NCBI GenBank assembly: GCA_024640745.1
Contig: JAHEEL010000092.1
Span: 1-8,794 of the forward strand
DNA length: 8,794 bases
Source of the DNA: Actinomycetes bacterium
Lineage (GTDB): Bacteria; Actinomycetota; Acidimicrobiia; Spongiisociales; UBA5794
Direction: 5' to 3'
Below are positions 1-7,763 of the stretch, one piece after another (position 1 is the first letter of the stretch; each line of letters begins with the position of its first letter). The notes beneath the pieces were generated by a model. It made no database searches. It saw only the letters and a list, made by a program, of their open reading frames with translations, and was not told the origin of the DNA. Both the position numbers and the translations under genes were made by a program.

Positions 1-33
1 GTTTGTATCTGCGTGAGACATCGCGCTCGTCAT
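1..33 (-). CDS. Start of a further transporter-operon gene (partial, leaves the window)
   Basis: An ATG on the minus strand overlaps the permease stop codon in an ATGA arrangement, and the frame stays open for 11 codons to the window edge (MTSAMSHADTN). A second in-frame ATG lies four codons later, so the exact start is uncertain. Operons of this CUT2 layout often have a second permease directly after the first, and that is the likeliest identity. This is inference from position only, because no domain is visible in 11 residues. The 4-base overlap matches the other junctions in this operon, which supports a real coupled start. Confidence 0.5.
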   Translation of the reverse strand, partial: MTSAMSHADTN

Positions 34-1043
34 GCTCTGCGCTGCCTCCTCCACTCGAGCAGGCCTGCGACCATCATCACCACCACGATGAGCACGCCTT
101 GGATGATCTGGGCCCGGTTGGGATCGACTCCCATCGCGGTGAGGATCGGGCTGAGGAAGAACAGGATCAAGCCCGCGGGAATGACGGCGATGACCGACCC
201 GATCCCGCCGGTGAGCGCAACACCGCCGAGCACGATGGCTGCGACGGAGTTCAGCGTCATGTTGCCGCCCACGGTGTTGGCATTCCCGCTCCCGGCGATG
301 GCCGTCGTAGAGAGGCCGCCCATTGCGGCAAACGCTCCGCCCACTGCGAATGCGACGATCTTCGTGCGTTTGGCGCGGATGCCGGAGAGGTAGGCGGCCG
401 TCTTGTCGCTGCCGACGGCGTACAGCGAGAGCCCGCTTCGCGTCTTCGCCATCCACCACGCGGTGATGAGAATCGGAATGGCGATCATCACCGTTGCCGG
501 CCAGGGGTTCGATCCGGTACCCACGTTCGACCCGGTGAACAACCATCGGAAGCCTTCGCTGGTGCCTCCGCCCGGATTCGGGAGGACGGCAAGGGCGAGA
601 CCCTGGTAGAAGTAGAGCGAACCGAGTGTGATCACGATGTCGGGCACCTTGGACACGGTGATGATCCATCCGACAAAGGCGTTGATGACGACGGCAGCGA
701 GTACCGCTCCGATCGCAATCATGATCGTGACTTCGAAGGATTGTCCGTCCATGAAGCGGGCGGTCACGACGTTGGCGAGGACGAGCATGCCGCCCACGCC
801 GAGGTCGAGCCCGCCGGCAATGACGATGACGGCTTGGGCGGCGGCGAGGAAGACCCACGGCGTCCCGTTGGTGATGATGGTTGCAAACTGGAAGGAACCA
901 AAGCTCGGGATGAGCGTCGAGTACCAGCCGACGAGCACGATGAGGAGCAGCCACACCCCGACGGTCCAGCCATGACGTCGGATCCACCGCTGCCAGGTCG
1001 GCGTCGACCCGGCTGCGATCGCCTCGGGCGTGGTGGCCGTCAC
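30..1043 (-). CDS. CUT2-family sugar ABC transporter permease
   Basis: Integral membrane permease of the RbsC/BPD_transp_2 family, which forms the channel of a sugar importer with the ATPase and binding lipoprotein encoded just upstream. The 337 residues are mostly hydrophobic, with about eight or more membrane segments. Family motifs are GGLDLGVGG at 77-85 (usual form GGIDLSVGS), YAVGSDKTAAYLSGI near 208-222 (the cytoplasmic loop that contacts the ATPase), and LNSVAAIVLGGVALTGG at 264-280. The start is a GTG whose last three bases form GTGA with the ATPase stop, preceded by AAGGGG seven bases upstream. The longer open frame reaching back to 1448 is antisense-like shadow inside the ATPase gene and lacks family similarity. 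Length fits the family. The transported sugar cannot be read from the sequence. Confidence 0.93.
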   Translation of the reverse strand: MTATTPEAIAAGSTPTWQRWIRRHGWTVGVWLLLIVLVGWYSTLIPSFGSFQFATIITNGTPWVFLAAAQAVIVIAGGLDLGVGGMLVLANVVTARFMDGQSFEVTIMIAIGAVLAAVVINAFVGWIITVSKVPDIVITLGSLYFYQGLALAVLPNPGGGTSEGFRWLFTGSNVGTGSNPWPATVMIAIPILITAWWMAKTRSGLSLYAVGSDKTAAYLSGIRAKRTKIVAFAVGGAFAAMGGLSTTAIAGSGNANTVGGNMTLNSVAAIVLGGVALTGGIGSVIAVIPAGLILFFLSPILTAMGVDPNRAQIIQGVLIVVVMMVAGLLEWRRQRRA

Positions 1044-2548
1044 GTCGATGCCCCTTCGAGGCCGTGCGCCGCAGACAAGAGCCTCTCTTCGGTTGCCGTG
1101 GCGGCGTCCTGTTCGTGGACGATTTGACCCCCGTACATCACCAGAACCCGATCGCAGACAAGGGGGATCTCGCGCAGTTCGCTCGTATAGAGGATGATCG
1201 ACGAACCGTCCTCCGCGAGCTGGCGCAGCAGATCGTAGATCTGCGCCTTCGTCTGAATGTCGATGCCACGCGTCGGGTCGAAGCACAGCAGCGTGTCGAA
1301 CCCGGACGCCAACCAGCGACCGATCGTGACCTTCTGCTGGTTGCCGCCCGAGAGACGCTGCACCTGGCTCCCGGCGCGTACGTCGATGTCGAGCCGATCG
1401 ACGGCTCCGTCCACGCGTGTCTTCTCGTCCCGTGCGAGGGTGAACCACCTGGTGAGCCGGTTGTAGAGCGGGAGGGAGAGATTCTCGCGTACAGAGCGCT
1501 GTGGCAGCAGTGCGTTCTGGCGTTCGGCGGGGACGAGCGCAACTCCCTTTCGGATGGCGTCGTACGGGGACCGTGCGCTCAGGCGCTTGCCGTTGATCAG
1601 AAGATCGCCGCTGCTGGGCTTGTGATCGCCGGACAACACCTGGAACAGCCCATCTTGCCCCTGACCCTCCAGCGCCGTGAGGCCGAGGATCTCGCCCCGG
1701 CGAAGCCGGAGCGACACGCCGTTCACTTTGTCGCGCAGATGCACGTCCTCGAGCTCGAGCACCACCGGTCGATCGCCTTGCGCCTGGGCCTTCGGTCCGA
1801 CCGATCGGGCCGGCTCCTCCGTTTCGGCCACGGCCTGCTCGCCAAGTTCGTCGCCGAGCATCGCCGTCACCAGCTGGGCTTCGTCCACATGGGTGAGGTC
1901 GAAATCGGCGACGTTGGTCCCGTTGCGCAGAATCGTGGCGTAATCACACAGCTCGAGAACCTCGCCGAGCCGGTGCGAGATGAACAGCACCGACCGACCA
2001 CGTGCCTTCCATTCCCGCATGACATCGAAGACATGCGTTGCCTGATCCGTGGTCAGCGCAGCGGTGATCTCGTCGAGCATCAGCAACTGGGGGTCGTGGG
2101 CCAGCGCACGGGCGAGGTCGAGCAGCCGAAGGATCGCCAGCGGCACGTCACGCACCTGCAAGCCGAAATCGATATCGCCGAGGTTCATCCGCTCGAGCCA
2201 CGGCAGCACATCGTCTTCGCTGAGCTGCGAGATGCGCAGATTCTGCTCGAGCGTCAGGTCGGGGATGAGGGCCGGATCCTGAAAGACGGTTGCGATGCCG
2301 GCCTGCATGGCGTCGGCCGGTTTGCGGAGCTTCGCCTGTCGCCCGTGAACGGACACCATTCCCGTGTCCGCGGAGATGACGGCGGAGAGGATCTTGACCA
2401 GCGTGCTCTTGCCGGCGCCGTTCGCGCCGAGCAACGCGTGAACCTCTCCGGGGCGGATGGTGATGTCCACGGAGCGGAGTGCGACCACCGGCCCGTATCG
2501 CTTCGAGATGTCGCGTGCGGCAAGGAGGCCGTCGATCACGTCGGTCAA
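1040..2548 (-). CDS. Double-domain sugar ABC transporter ATPase (RbsA/MglA type) with one degenerate ATP site
   Basis: Cytoplasmic ATPase of 502 residues with two fused nucleotide-binding domains, powering the CUT2 importer. Domain 1 has Walker A GANGAGKST at 41-49, Q-loop Gln90, Walker B LLMLDE at 155-160 and His192. Its ABC signature region is degenerate (VPLAILRLL near 135-143, where LSxxQ is expected). Domain 2 has a good signature, LSGGNQQK at 399-406, but a non-functional-looking Walker A (ALEGQGQDG, 292-300) and an altered Walker B, CFDPTRGID at 422-430, where DEPTRGxD is usual. Thus one composite ATP site is complete and the other is degenerate on both faces. I chose the TTG start because GAGGA lies six bases upstream and homology begins just after it. 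The GTG 20 codons further upstream sits in a hairpin stem. It follows the binding-protein gene and overlaps the permease by 4 bases. Confidence 0.93.
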   Translation of the reverse strand: MTDVIDGLLAARDISKRYGPVVALRSVDITIRPGEVHALLGANGAGKSTLVKILSAVISADTGMVSVHGRQAKLRKPADAMQAGIATVFQDPALIPDLTLEQNLRISQLSEDDVLPWLERMNLGDIDFGLQVRDVPLAILRLLDLARALAHDPQLLMLDEITAALTTDQATHVFDVMREWKARGRSVLFISHRLGEVLELCDYATILRNGTNVADFDLTHVDEAQLVTAMLGDELGEQAVAETEEPARSVGPKAQAQGDRPVVLELEDVHLRDKVNGVSLRLRRGEILGLTALEGQGQDGLFQVLSGDHKPSSGDLLINGKRLSARSPYDAIRKGVALVPAERQNALLPQRSVRENLSLPLYNRLTRWFTLARDEKTRVDGAVDRLDIDVRAGSQVQRLSGGNQQKVTIGRWLASGFDTLLCFDPTRGIDIQTKAQIYDLLRQLAEDGSSIILYTSELREIPLVCDRVLVMYGGQIVHEQDAATATEERLLSAAHGLEGAST

Positions 2549-2580
2549 TGCAGATCCTCGAATCGGTTGAAGGTGGAGTT

Positions 2581-2608
2581 GTGCCGGGCTCCCCGCGGAG
2601 CCCGGCAC
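2581..2608 (-). promoter_or_regulatory. Intercistronic hairpin between binding-protein and ATPase genes
   Basis: A perfect 12-bp inverted repeat (GTGCCGGGCTCC and its complement) with a 4-base loop lies 14 bases after the binding-protein stop and ends 32 bases before the TTG of the ATPase. It is very G+C-rich and is not followed by a T-run on the minus strand, so it does not look like a classical intrinsic terminator. In binding-protein-dependent transport operons, structures here commonly protect the upstream mRNA and let only part of transcription pass, giving more binding protein than membrane parts. That role is inferred from position. Partial termination is also possible. Confidence 0.7.
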
Positions 2609-2622
2609 AACGTCCGTCTAGT

Positions 2623-3773
<1,151 letters not shown>

Positions 3774-3777
<4 letters not shown>

Positions 3778-3893
3778 CTATCCGTTCCTCCTGTGTCCGT
3801 CGATGGCCGGTTCGCGGCCGTTTCCTTCTTGCGTTCGGCTCGTACGAGCCGCGCGATGGGTGAAGCACGAGATCGAGATTCCTGGTTCGTCAT
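3774..3893 (-). CDS. Possible small basic protein of 39 residues, coupled to both neighbours
   Basis: An ORF begins with ATG overlapping the ROK regulator stop (ATGA, 3890-3893) and ends with TGA overlapping the binding-protein start (ATGA, 3774-3777). A strong purine run, GGAGGAGG, ends three bases before its ATG. The product is hydrophilic and rich in Arg, Lys, Ser and Thr, with IARLVRAERKKE in the middle (13-24). It has no signal peptide or membrane segment, and I recognise no family. The two overlaps and the ribosome site support translation. It may be a functional microprotein, or only a translated linker carrying ribosomes from the regulator to the binding protein. Without it, the interval between the two genes would be 112 non-coding bases. 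Confidence 0.5.
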
Positions 3894-5080
3894 GAGCCTC
3901 CTCCGTTGTGGACCCCCACCAGGGAAGCGTCGACGGCCTCCGGGTCGAAGACGTGCTCGATGATCAGGGCAGCAGCGCCGATGATCCCAGCTCGATCGCC
4001 GAGCGCGCCGGTGGCGATCTGGAGTTCGCTGGTGCTCAGCGCCGTCGAACGCTGATAGACGGTCTCTCGGATGCCGGCAAGGAGCTGCTGACCGGCTTCT
4101 GCCACATCTCCGCCGATCAGGATCACCGCGGGATTGAGTAGATTGACGGTTGCGGCGAGGACCGAGCCAATCAGCCGCCCGGCGTCGCGCACCGCCTGAA
4201 TGGCTTCGTTGTTTCCCGCCTGCACGAGAGCGACGACGTCGCGGCTGCCGGCGGCCTCGTAGCCCCTCGCACGGAGATCGCGGGCAATCGCGGCGCCGCC
4301 CGCAGACGCCTCGAGGCATCCAGGGTTGCCGCACCGACACAGCACCTCGGAAGGACCAGCTTGAACGTGGCCGATATCCCCCGCCGCGCCGCGCGCACCC
4401 CGGTGAAGTCGTCCCCCGACCACGAGTCCTGAGCCGATTCCGGTGCCGACCTTGATGAAGATCAGATCGCCGACCTTCGGATACATCGCCCAATACTCGC
4501 CGAGCGCCATGATGTTCACGTCGTTGTCGACAAGGACCGGGACGTCGTAGCGTTCGACGAAGCGGTCGCGGATCGAGTAGCCGTCCCACCCCGGCATGAT
4601 CGGCGGGTGGACGGCCCGCCCTGCGGCGAAATCGACCGGTCCGGGAACACCGATCCCGACGCCGCGAACGTCGGCGGACGTGTGGCCGGTCTCGATTGTC
4701 AGCGCTTCGAACGTCTCGAGGACCCAGTCGAGAACGGCGTCCGGTCCGTCGGCGATGTCGACATCACGGCACGACTCCGCGAGCGGGTTGGCGTCGAGAT
4801 CACAAACGGCGAGACGCGAATGCGTTGCGCCGAGGTCGGCCACGAGCACGATGCCGGACGCTGCGTTGAACCCGAGCATGGCGGGCGGCCGGCCCCCGGT
4901 CGACTCCGCCTCGCCCACCTCGGCGACGAGACCCTCGGCGATGAGCGCATCAACGCGTTGGGCAATGGTTGATCGGGCAAGGCCGGTGGACATTGCCAAC
5001 TCGGCCCGGGTCATCGGACTGCGGCGGCGGATCAGGTCGAGGAGGTAGCCCGGTGTGCCGCTCGCTGCGCCTTCGCCCAT
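3890..5080 (-). CDS. ROK-family transcriptional regulator of the import operon
   Basis: Probable sugar-responsive repressor (XylR/NagC/Mlc type) of 396 residues and first gene of the transport operon. A winged helix-turn-helix occupies about 10-60 (SPMTRAELAMSTGLARSTIAQR at 21-42), followed by the TGGRPP hinge at 61-66 and a ROK sugar-kinase-like domain. That domain has DLGATHSRL near 82-90, NDVN at 186-189, GTGIGSG at 212-218, GDIGH at 234-238 and the zinc site CRCGNPGC at 248-255, with His238 the expected fourth ligand. The usual sugar-contacting Glu of AGEIGH is Asp here. The start at 5080 removes 40 unsupported residues from the longest frame. It has no Shine-Dalgarno sequence but sits at the predicted transcription start, so translation may be leaderless. 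It probably represses its own operon until sugar or sugar phosphate binds. Confidence 0.9.
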   Translation of the reverse strand: MGEGAASGTPGYLLDLIRRRSPMTRAELAMSTGLARSTIAQRVDALIAEGLVAEVGEAESTGGRPPAMLGFNAASGIVLVADLGATHSRLAVCDLDANPLAESCRDVDIADGPDAVLDWVLETFEALTIETGHTSADVRGVGIGVPGPVDFAAGRAVHPPIMPGWDGYSIRDRFVERYDVPVLVDNDVNIMALGEYWAMYPKVGDLIFIKVGTGIGSGLVVGGRLHRGARGAAGDIGHVQAGPSEVLCRCGNPGCLEASAGGAAIARDLRARGYEAAGSRDVVALVQAGNNEAIQAVRDAGRLIGSVLAATVNLLNPAVILIGGDVAEAGQQLLAGIRETVYQRSTALSTSELQIATGALGDRAGIIGAAALIIEHVFDPEAVDASLVGVHNGGGS

Positions 5081-5086
5081 TGCGCT

Positions 5087-5115
5087 ATTCAACCAACAAC
5101 TATTGATTGCGTCAA
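5087..5115 (-). promoter_or_regulatory. Predicted promoter of the ROK/ABC operon (leaderless)
   Basis: On the minus strand, TTGACG (5115-5110) and TTGAAT (5092-5087) are separated by 17 bases. The last base of the -10 element is seven bases before the A of the regulator ATG, so transcription would start at or next to the start codon. This agrees with the absence of a Shine-Dalgarno sequence. The -35 matches consensus at five of six positions and the -10 at four of six. Leaderless mRNAs are frequent in Actinomycetota. Confidence 0.55.
5090..5109. promoter_or_regulatory. Candidate operator dyad between -35 and -10 of the ROK operon
   Basis: CAACCA (5090-5095) and TGATTG (5104-5109) form an inverted repeat with one mismatch and an 8-base spacer. 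It fills the interval between the two promoter boxes, where a bound repressor would block RNA polymerase. The ROK regulator encoded immediately downstream is the natural candidate. A short dyad with one mismatch can occur by chance, so this is tentative. Confidence 0.35.
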
Positions 5116-5128
5116 GGACAAAGTGTCC
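5116..5128. promoter_or_regulatory. Short perfect dyad directly upstream of the -35 box
   Basis: GGACA and TGTCC form a perfect 5-bp inverted repeat around AAG, abutting the predicted -35 element of the import operon. The site could bind an activator or be a second repressor site. No known regulator motif was matched, and a 5-bp dyad is weak evidence. The rest of the 5081-5209 interval, up to the SIS stop, shows no further gene and no clear terminator. Confidence 0.25.
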
Positions 5129-5209
5129 ATCTTCGGCCTCCATTCTGCGCGAACTTACCTCGAGGGCAATCTGAAGTGGCGGGAACAGCGACGGCGTCAT
5201 GGGTTGGCG

Positions 5210-6019
5210 CTACGGCCCCTCCGACTTGGCGAGCACGTTCGCCAGTCGACGCGAATGCTCGGCATAGGCGGCATCGAACAGCTCCGCCGAGCGCTCCGAT
5301 CCGACCACGGCCGAGGCAGTCAGCACCGGGGGCAAGGCGCCCCGCGCCGCCAGGAGCGCAGCCGTCTGCACTTTGATCTCGTTGGTGATCGCGATGTTGG
5401 CCGCCGTGGAGCCTGGCCCGACCCTGGTCTCGGGACCCTCGATCTCGATGAGCGAGTCCCCAGGCGGCGTCCCCAGGTCGATGACGATGTCGGCATGGTC
5501 CATGAGCCGGGTACCGGATGAGTGCCCCGAAGCCGTGGCGGACGAATGGGCGACCGACGTCACGGCAATCACCGGGAGTCCGAGGGTTCGCGCGCCCATC
5601 GCCATCTCGATTGGTACCGCTGTGGATCCGCTCGAGCTGTAGATGATCATGGCGTCATGCTCACCGAACGAGAAGTTGGCCAGGATCTGGTCGGCGAGCC
5701 CCTCGACCCGCTCGATGTACATCGCCTGGCGTTGGCCGTTCGCCCCCGTGATCTGCGTGTGGAACGTCATCGAGAGCTCGACGATGGGATTGAAGCCGGG
5801 ATACGAGCCGTAGCGAGGGAACATCTCCTCGACCGGGATTCGGGAATGGCCGGTGCCGAACAGGTGCACGAGGCCGCCCGATCCGATCGCGTCGGCACAA
5901 ATCGCCGACGCGCCGGCGATTGCGTCCAGTTGCGTCGCCGCAATGCCCTCGAGCAGTGCGACTGCTTGCTTGATCCATCGCCCGCGCACGTCGCTGCCCG
6001 TCCGCTCGCTACCGTCCAT
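5210..6019 (-). CDS. Phosphosugar-binding SIS-domain protein (UPF0309/COG4821 type)
   Basis: SIS-domain protein of 269 residues that should bind a phosphorylated sugar in the cytoplasm. It may act as an isomerase, lyase or dehydratase. Visible motifs are the phosphosugar loop FGTGHSRIPVEEMFPRYGS at 54-72, YSSSGSTAVPIEMA at 127-140, HSSATASGHSSGTRL at 158-172, and GPGSTAANIAITNEI at 201-215. The FGTGHS and SSSGST segments are the two sugar-phosphate contacts of SIS folds. It lacks the features of MurQ etherase or GlmS. From memory, a Streptomyces member of this family (SCO4393, NagS) has been reported as a GlcNAc-6-phosphate dehydratase. That supports an amino-sugar role here but does not prove it. 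The ATG has AAGGCGG seven bases upstream. It is divergent from the GntR regulator, with a HutC-type operator in the shared promoter. Confidence 0.88.
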   Translation of the reverse strand: MDGSERTGSDVRGRWIKQAVALLEGIAATQLDAIAGASAICADAIGSGGLVHLFGTGHSRIPVEEMFPRYGSYPGFNPIVELSMTFHTQITGANGQRQAMYIERVEGLADQILANFSFGEHDAMIIYSSSGSTAVPIEMAMGARTLGLPVIAVTSVAHSSATASGHSSGTRLMDHADIVIDLGTPPGDSLIEIEGPETRVGPGSTAANIAITNEIKVQTAALLAARGALPPVLTASAVVGSERSAELFDAAYAEHSRRLANVLAKSEGP

Positions 6020-6057
6020 CCGATTTCCGCCTTGCTTCTTGCGTCCGGATCGGCAAA

Positions 6058-6067
6058 TGTATAGACA
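6058..6067. promoter_or_regulatory. HutC-type GntR operator in the SIS/GntR divergent promoter
   Basis: TGTATAGACA fits the published HutC-subfamily consensus GTMTAKAC and differs by one base from the core of the perfect palindrome upstream of the aldolase gene. It lies between the divergently transcribed SIS and GntR genes, at the predicted start of SIS transcription and over a possible TATAGA -10 box (6060-6065) for the GntR-kinase unit. The regulator encoded 50 bases away is the likely ligand-controlled repressor of both directions. Confidence 0.7.
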
Positions 6068-6096
6068 GGTTAGAGATCGCCGGCCGAAGCCGTCAA
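6067..6096 (-). promoter_or_regulatory. Predicted promoter of the SIS gene
   Basis: Minus-strand TTGACG (6096-6091) and TAACCT (6072-6067) are 18 bases apart. The expected start of transcription, near 6060, falls inside the HutC-type operator, consistent with repression. The -10 fits only the TAnnnT pattern common in actinobacteria, so confidence is moderate. Confidence 0.45.
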
Positions 6097-6117
6097 GGCG
6101 GTCCGAAGGAGTGTCGC

Positions 6118-6840
6118 GTGAGTTCAGGCCCGAGATATCTCGAGATCGCCGACTACCTGCGAGAGCTCGTCGCTACAGCTGAGCCCGGCGATCGTCTGCC
6201 CTCCGATGCGCAGCTGTGCAAACGTTTCGGCGTCAGCCGGATGACGGCTCGCCAGGCCGTGATGATTCTCGCCAACGAGCGTCTTCTCGAGCGAAAGCGA
6301 GGCTCAGGGACATTCGTGAGCAGCAGCCGAGTCCCTCGTGCGCTCGGCTCACCGCTGTCGTTCTCGGAGAGCATGCGCCGGCGCGGCATGACGCCAACAT
6401 CTCGGGTGTTGCGGGCCGGTCCTGCTCCGCTCTCGGCTGATGCAGCACGAGCGCTTGGAGTTCAACCGAGCGAACCGGCCATCGTTCTGGAGCGGCTTCG
6501 CCTCGCCGACGACACTCCGATGGCGATCGAACGCGCCGTCATCCCGGCCACGGATTCCAACCTCCTGGACGAAGACCTCACCACCGGTTCGCTCCACGCC
6601 GCGTTCGAACGCGCGGGCCGCATCCCGACGCGTGCGCTTGCCCAGGTTGGTGCGAGGAGGGCGACGTCGCGCGAGCGCGAGCTCCTCGACCTCCCCGCCC
6701 ACGGGATCATCCTCTCCGAGGTGCGCACGATCTTCGACCAGTATGAGGCGCCGCTCGAGCACACGTCGACGTTCTACGCTGCGGAGCGCTACGCGTTCAC
6801 CGCCATCCTCTACCGGGAGGACTGGGAGGGACCGACATGA
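6118..6840 (+). CDS. GntR-family (HutC subfamily) regulator with UTRA domain
   Basis: Transcriptional regulator of 240 residues, DasR/NagR-like in layout. The N-terminal winged helix (about 6-68) has the GntR pattern: LPSDAQLCKRFGVSRMTARQA (27-47) followed by the wing KRGSGTFV (60-67). The C-terminal UTRA ligand domain (about 75-235) includes LSFSESMRRRGMTPTSRVL and, near the end, the typical strand FYAAERYAFTAIL. UTRA domains usually sense small ligands such as sugar phosphates. The GTG start has AAGGAG six bases upstream, and homology begins at PRYLEIADYLREL. It overlaps the kinase gene by ATGA, so regulator and kinase are probably co-translated. It likely binds the two GTMTAKAC sites in this window. 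The ligand is unknown; the phosphorylated product of the adjacent kinase is a reasonable guess. Confidence 0.92.
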   Translation: MSSGPRYLEIADYLRELVATAEPGDRLPSDAQLCKRFGVSRMTARQAVMILANERLLERKRGSGTFVSSSRVPRALGSPLSFSESMRRRGMTPTSRVLRAGPAPLSADAARALGVQPSEPAIVLERLRLADDTPMAIERAVIPATDSNLLDEDLTTGSLHAAFERAGRIPTRALAQVGARRATSRERELLDLPAHGIILSEVRTIFDQYEAPLEHTSTFYAAERYAFTAILYREDWEGPT

Positions 6841-7763
6841 GTGTCGCCCGATTCCTAGGACTCGACCTCGGCGGCACCAACATCAAGGTTGCCATCGTCG
6901 AGACGGCCGACGACATGCCGCTCCCCCGCGTGGTGTCCACGGCCCAGCACGCGACTCACGCCGAGCGCGGCCCGCAGGGTGTCACCGATCGCCTGATCGA
7001 AGTCGGCACCGCCACGATCGAACAGTCCGGCGCCGTCGACGCTGCCGGGCTCGGGGTACCGGGCCTCTTCGAGCGCGACACCGGGCGCATCGTCCTCTTC
7101 CCCAACCTGCCCGGACCATGGCCAGGCCATTCGCTGCGAGATCCGATCGCCGACGCGCTCGGAGTGCCCACGGCCCTGATCAACGACGCCCGTGCATTCG
7201 TGCTGGCAGAAGGGACCGTCGGCGCGGGACGTGGATGCCACACGTTGGTCGGGCTCACCCTCGGCACCGGAATCGGCGGCGGCATCATGATCGACGGGCA
7301 TATCCAACTCGGCGAGTTCGGAACGGGGAGTGAGGTCGGTCACCAGATCATCGTTCCCGACGGACCGCTGTGTGGCTGCGGGAATCGCGGTTGCGTCGAG
7401 GCATTGGCAAAGGCCGAAGCGCTCGCCGAGCTCGCCGGTCAACCCGACGCCGCGACCGTCTACCGCCTGGCGGCCATGGGTGATGCTGAGTGCCTCGCCG
7501 CCATCAACACTGTGGCCGGCTACATCGGCATCGGGCTCGCCAACGTAGTGACGCTCCTGGGACCATCCTGCATCGTCATCGGCGGCGGCATCGCTGCCGC
7601 AGGGGAGCTCGTGCTCGGTCCGATCCGAGACGCGATGCGGTCACACGTCACGCTCGCACCGGCCGAGCGAGTTTCGGTGGTTCCGGCGGAGCTCGGCAAG
7701 TGGGCCGGAGCGATCGGCGCTGCGCTGGCCGGAAGGAATCAGCTCGACGTGCGGGCCCGATAG
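6837..7763 (+). CDS. ROK-family sugar kinase
   Basis: ATP-dependent sugar kinase of 308 residues, with no DNA-binding domain, that should phosphorylate a hexose or N-acetylhexosamine in the cytoplasm. The ATP loop DLGGTNIK is at 10-17. The catalytic Asp is in INDARAF (Asp117), the second phosphate motif GTGIGGG is at 143-149, the sugar-contacting EVGH is at 166-169, and the zinc site CGCGNRGC is at 179-186 with Glu188 following. All residues expected for catalysis are present, unlike in a regulator. Glucokinase, GlcNAc kinase and ManNAc kinase share this pattern, so specificity is not assigned. Its ATG overlaps the GntR stop. Its last 25 bases overlap the convergent aldolase gene, leaving no room for a terminator between them. 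Confidence 0.92.
   Translation: MSVARFLGLDLGGTNIKVAIVETADDMPLPRVVSTAQHATHAERGPQGVTDRLIEVGTATIEQSGAVDAAGLGVPGLFERDTGRIVLFPNLPGPWPGHSLRDPIADALGVPTALINDARAFVLAEGTVGAGRGCHTLVGLTLGTGIGGGIMIDGHIQLGEFGTGSEVGHQIIVPDGPLCGCGNRGCVEALAKAEALAELAGQPDAATVYRLAAMGDAECLAAINTVAGYIGIGLANVVTLLGPSCIVIGGGIAAAGELVLGPIRDAMRSHVTLAPAERVSVVPAELGKWAGAIGAALAGRNQLDVRAR

Noticed and set aside
3..1127. A 374-codon plus-strand frame opposite the permease, rich in Asp, His and Arg.
   Set aside because: The composition is that of an antisense reading of a membrane protein gene. The permease on the minus strand has clear family motifs.
2549..2608. GTG start 20 codons upstream for the ATPase.
   Set aside because: It lies at the edge of a perfect hairpin, the extra residues do not match the family, and the TTG at 2548 has a well-spaced GAGGA.
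3890..5080. ROK protein as an active sugar kinase.
   Set aside because: It has an N-terminal winged helix and is the first gene of a transport operon; the separate 308-residue ROK protein is the better kinase. Residual kinase activity is not excluded.
5081..5200. Longer ROK regulator with 40 extra N-terminal residues.
   Set aside because: The extension would include the predicted promoter, and the residues precede the normal start of the winged helix.
5210..6019. SIS protein as MurQ etherase or GlmS-type enzyme.
   Set aside because: Sequence motifs and length fit the UPF0309/COG4821 family, and there is no glutamine amidotransferase domain or MurQ-like pattern.
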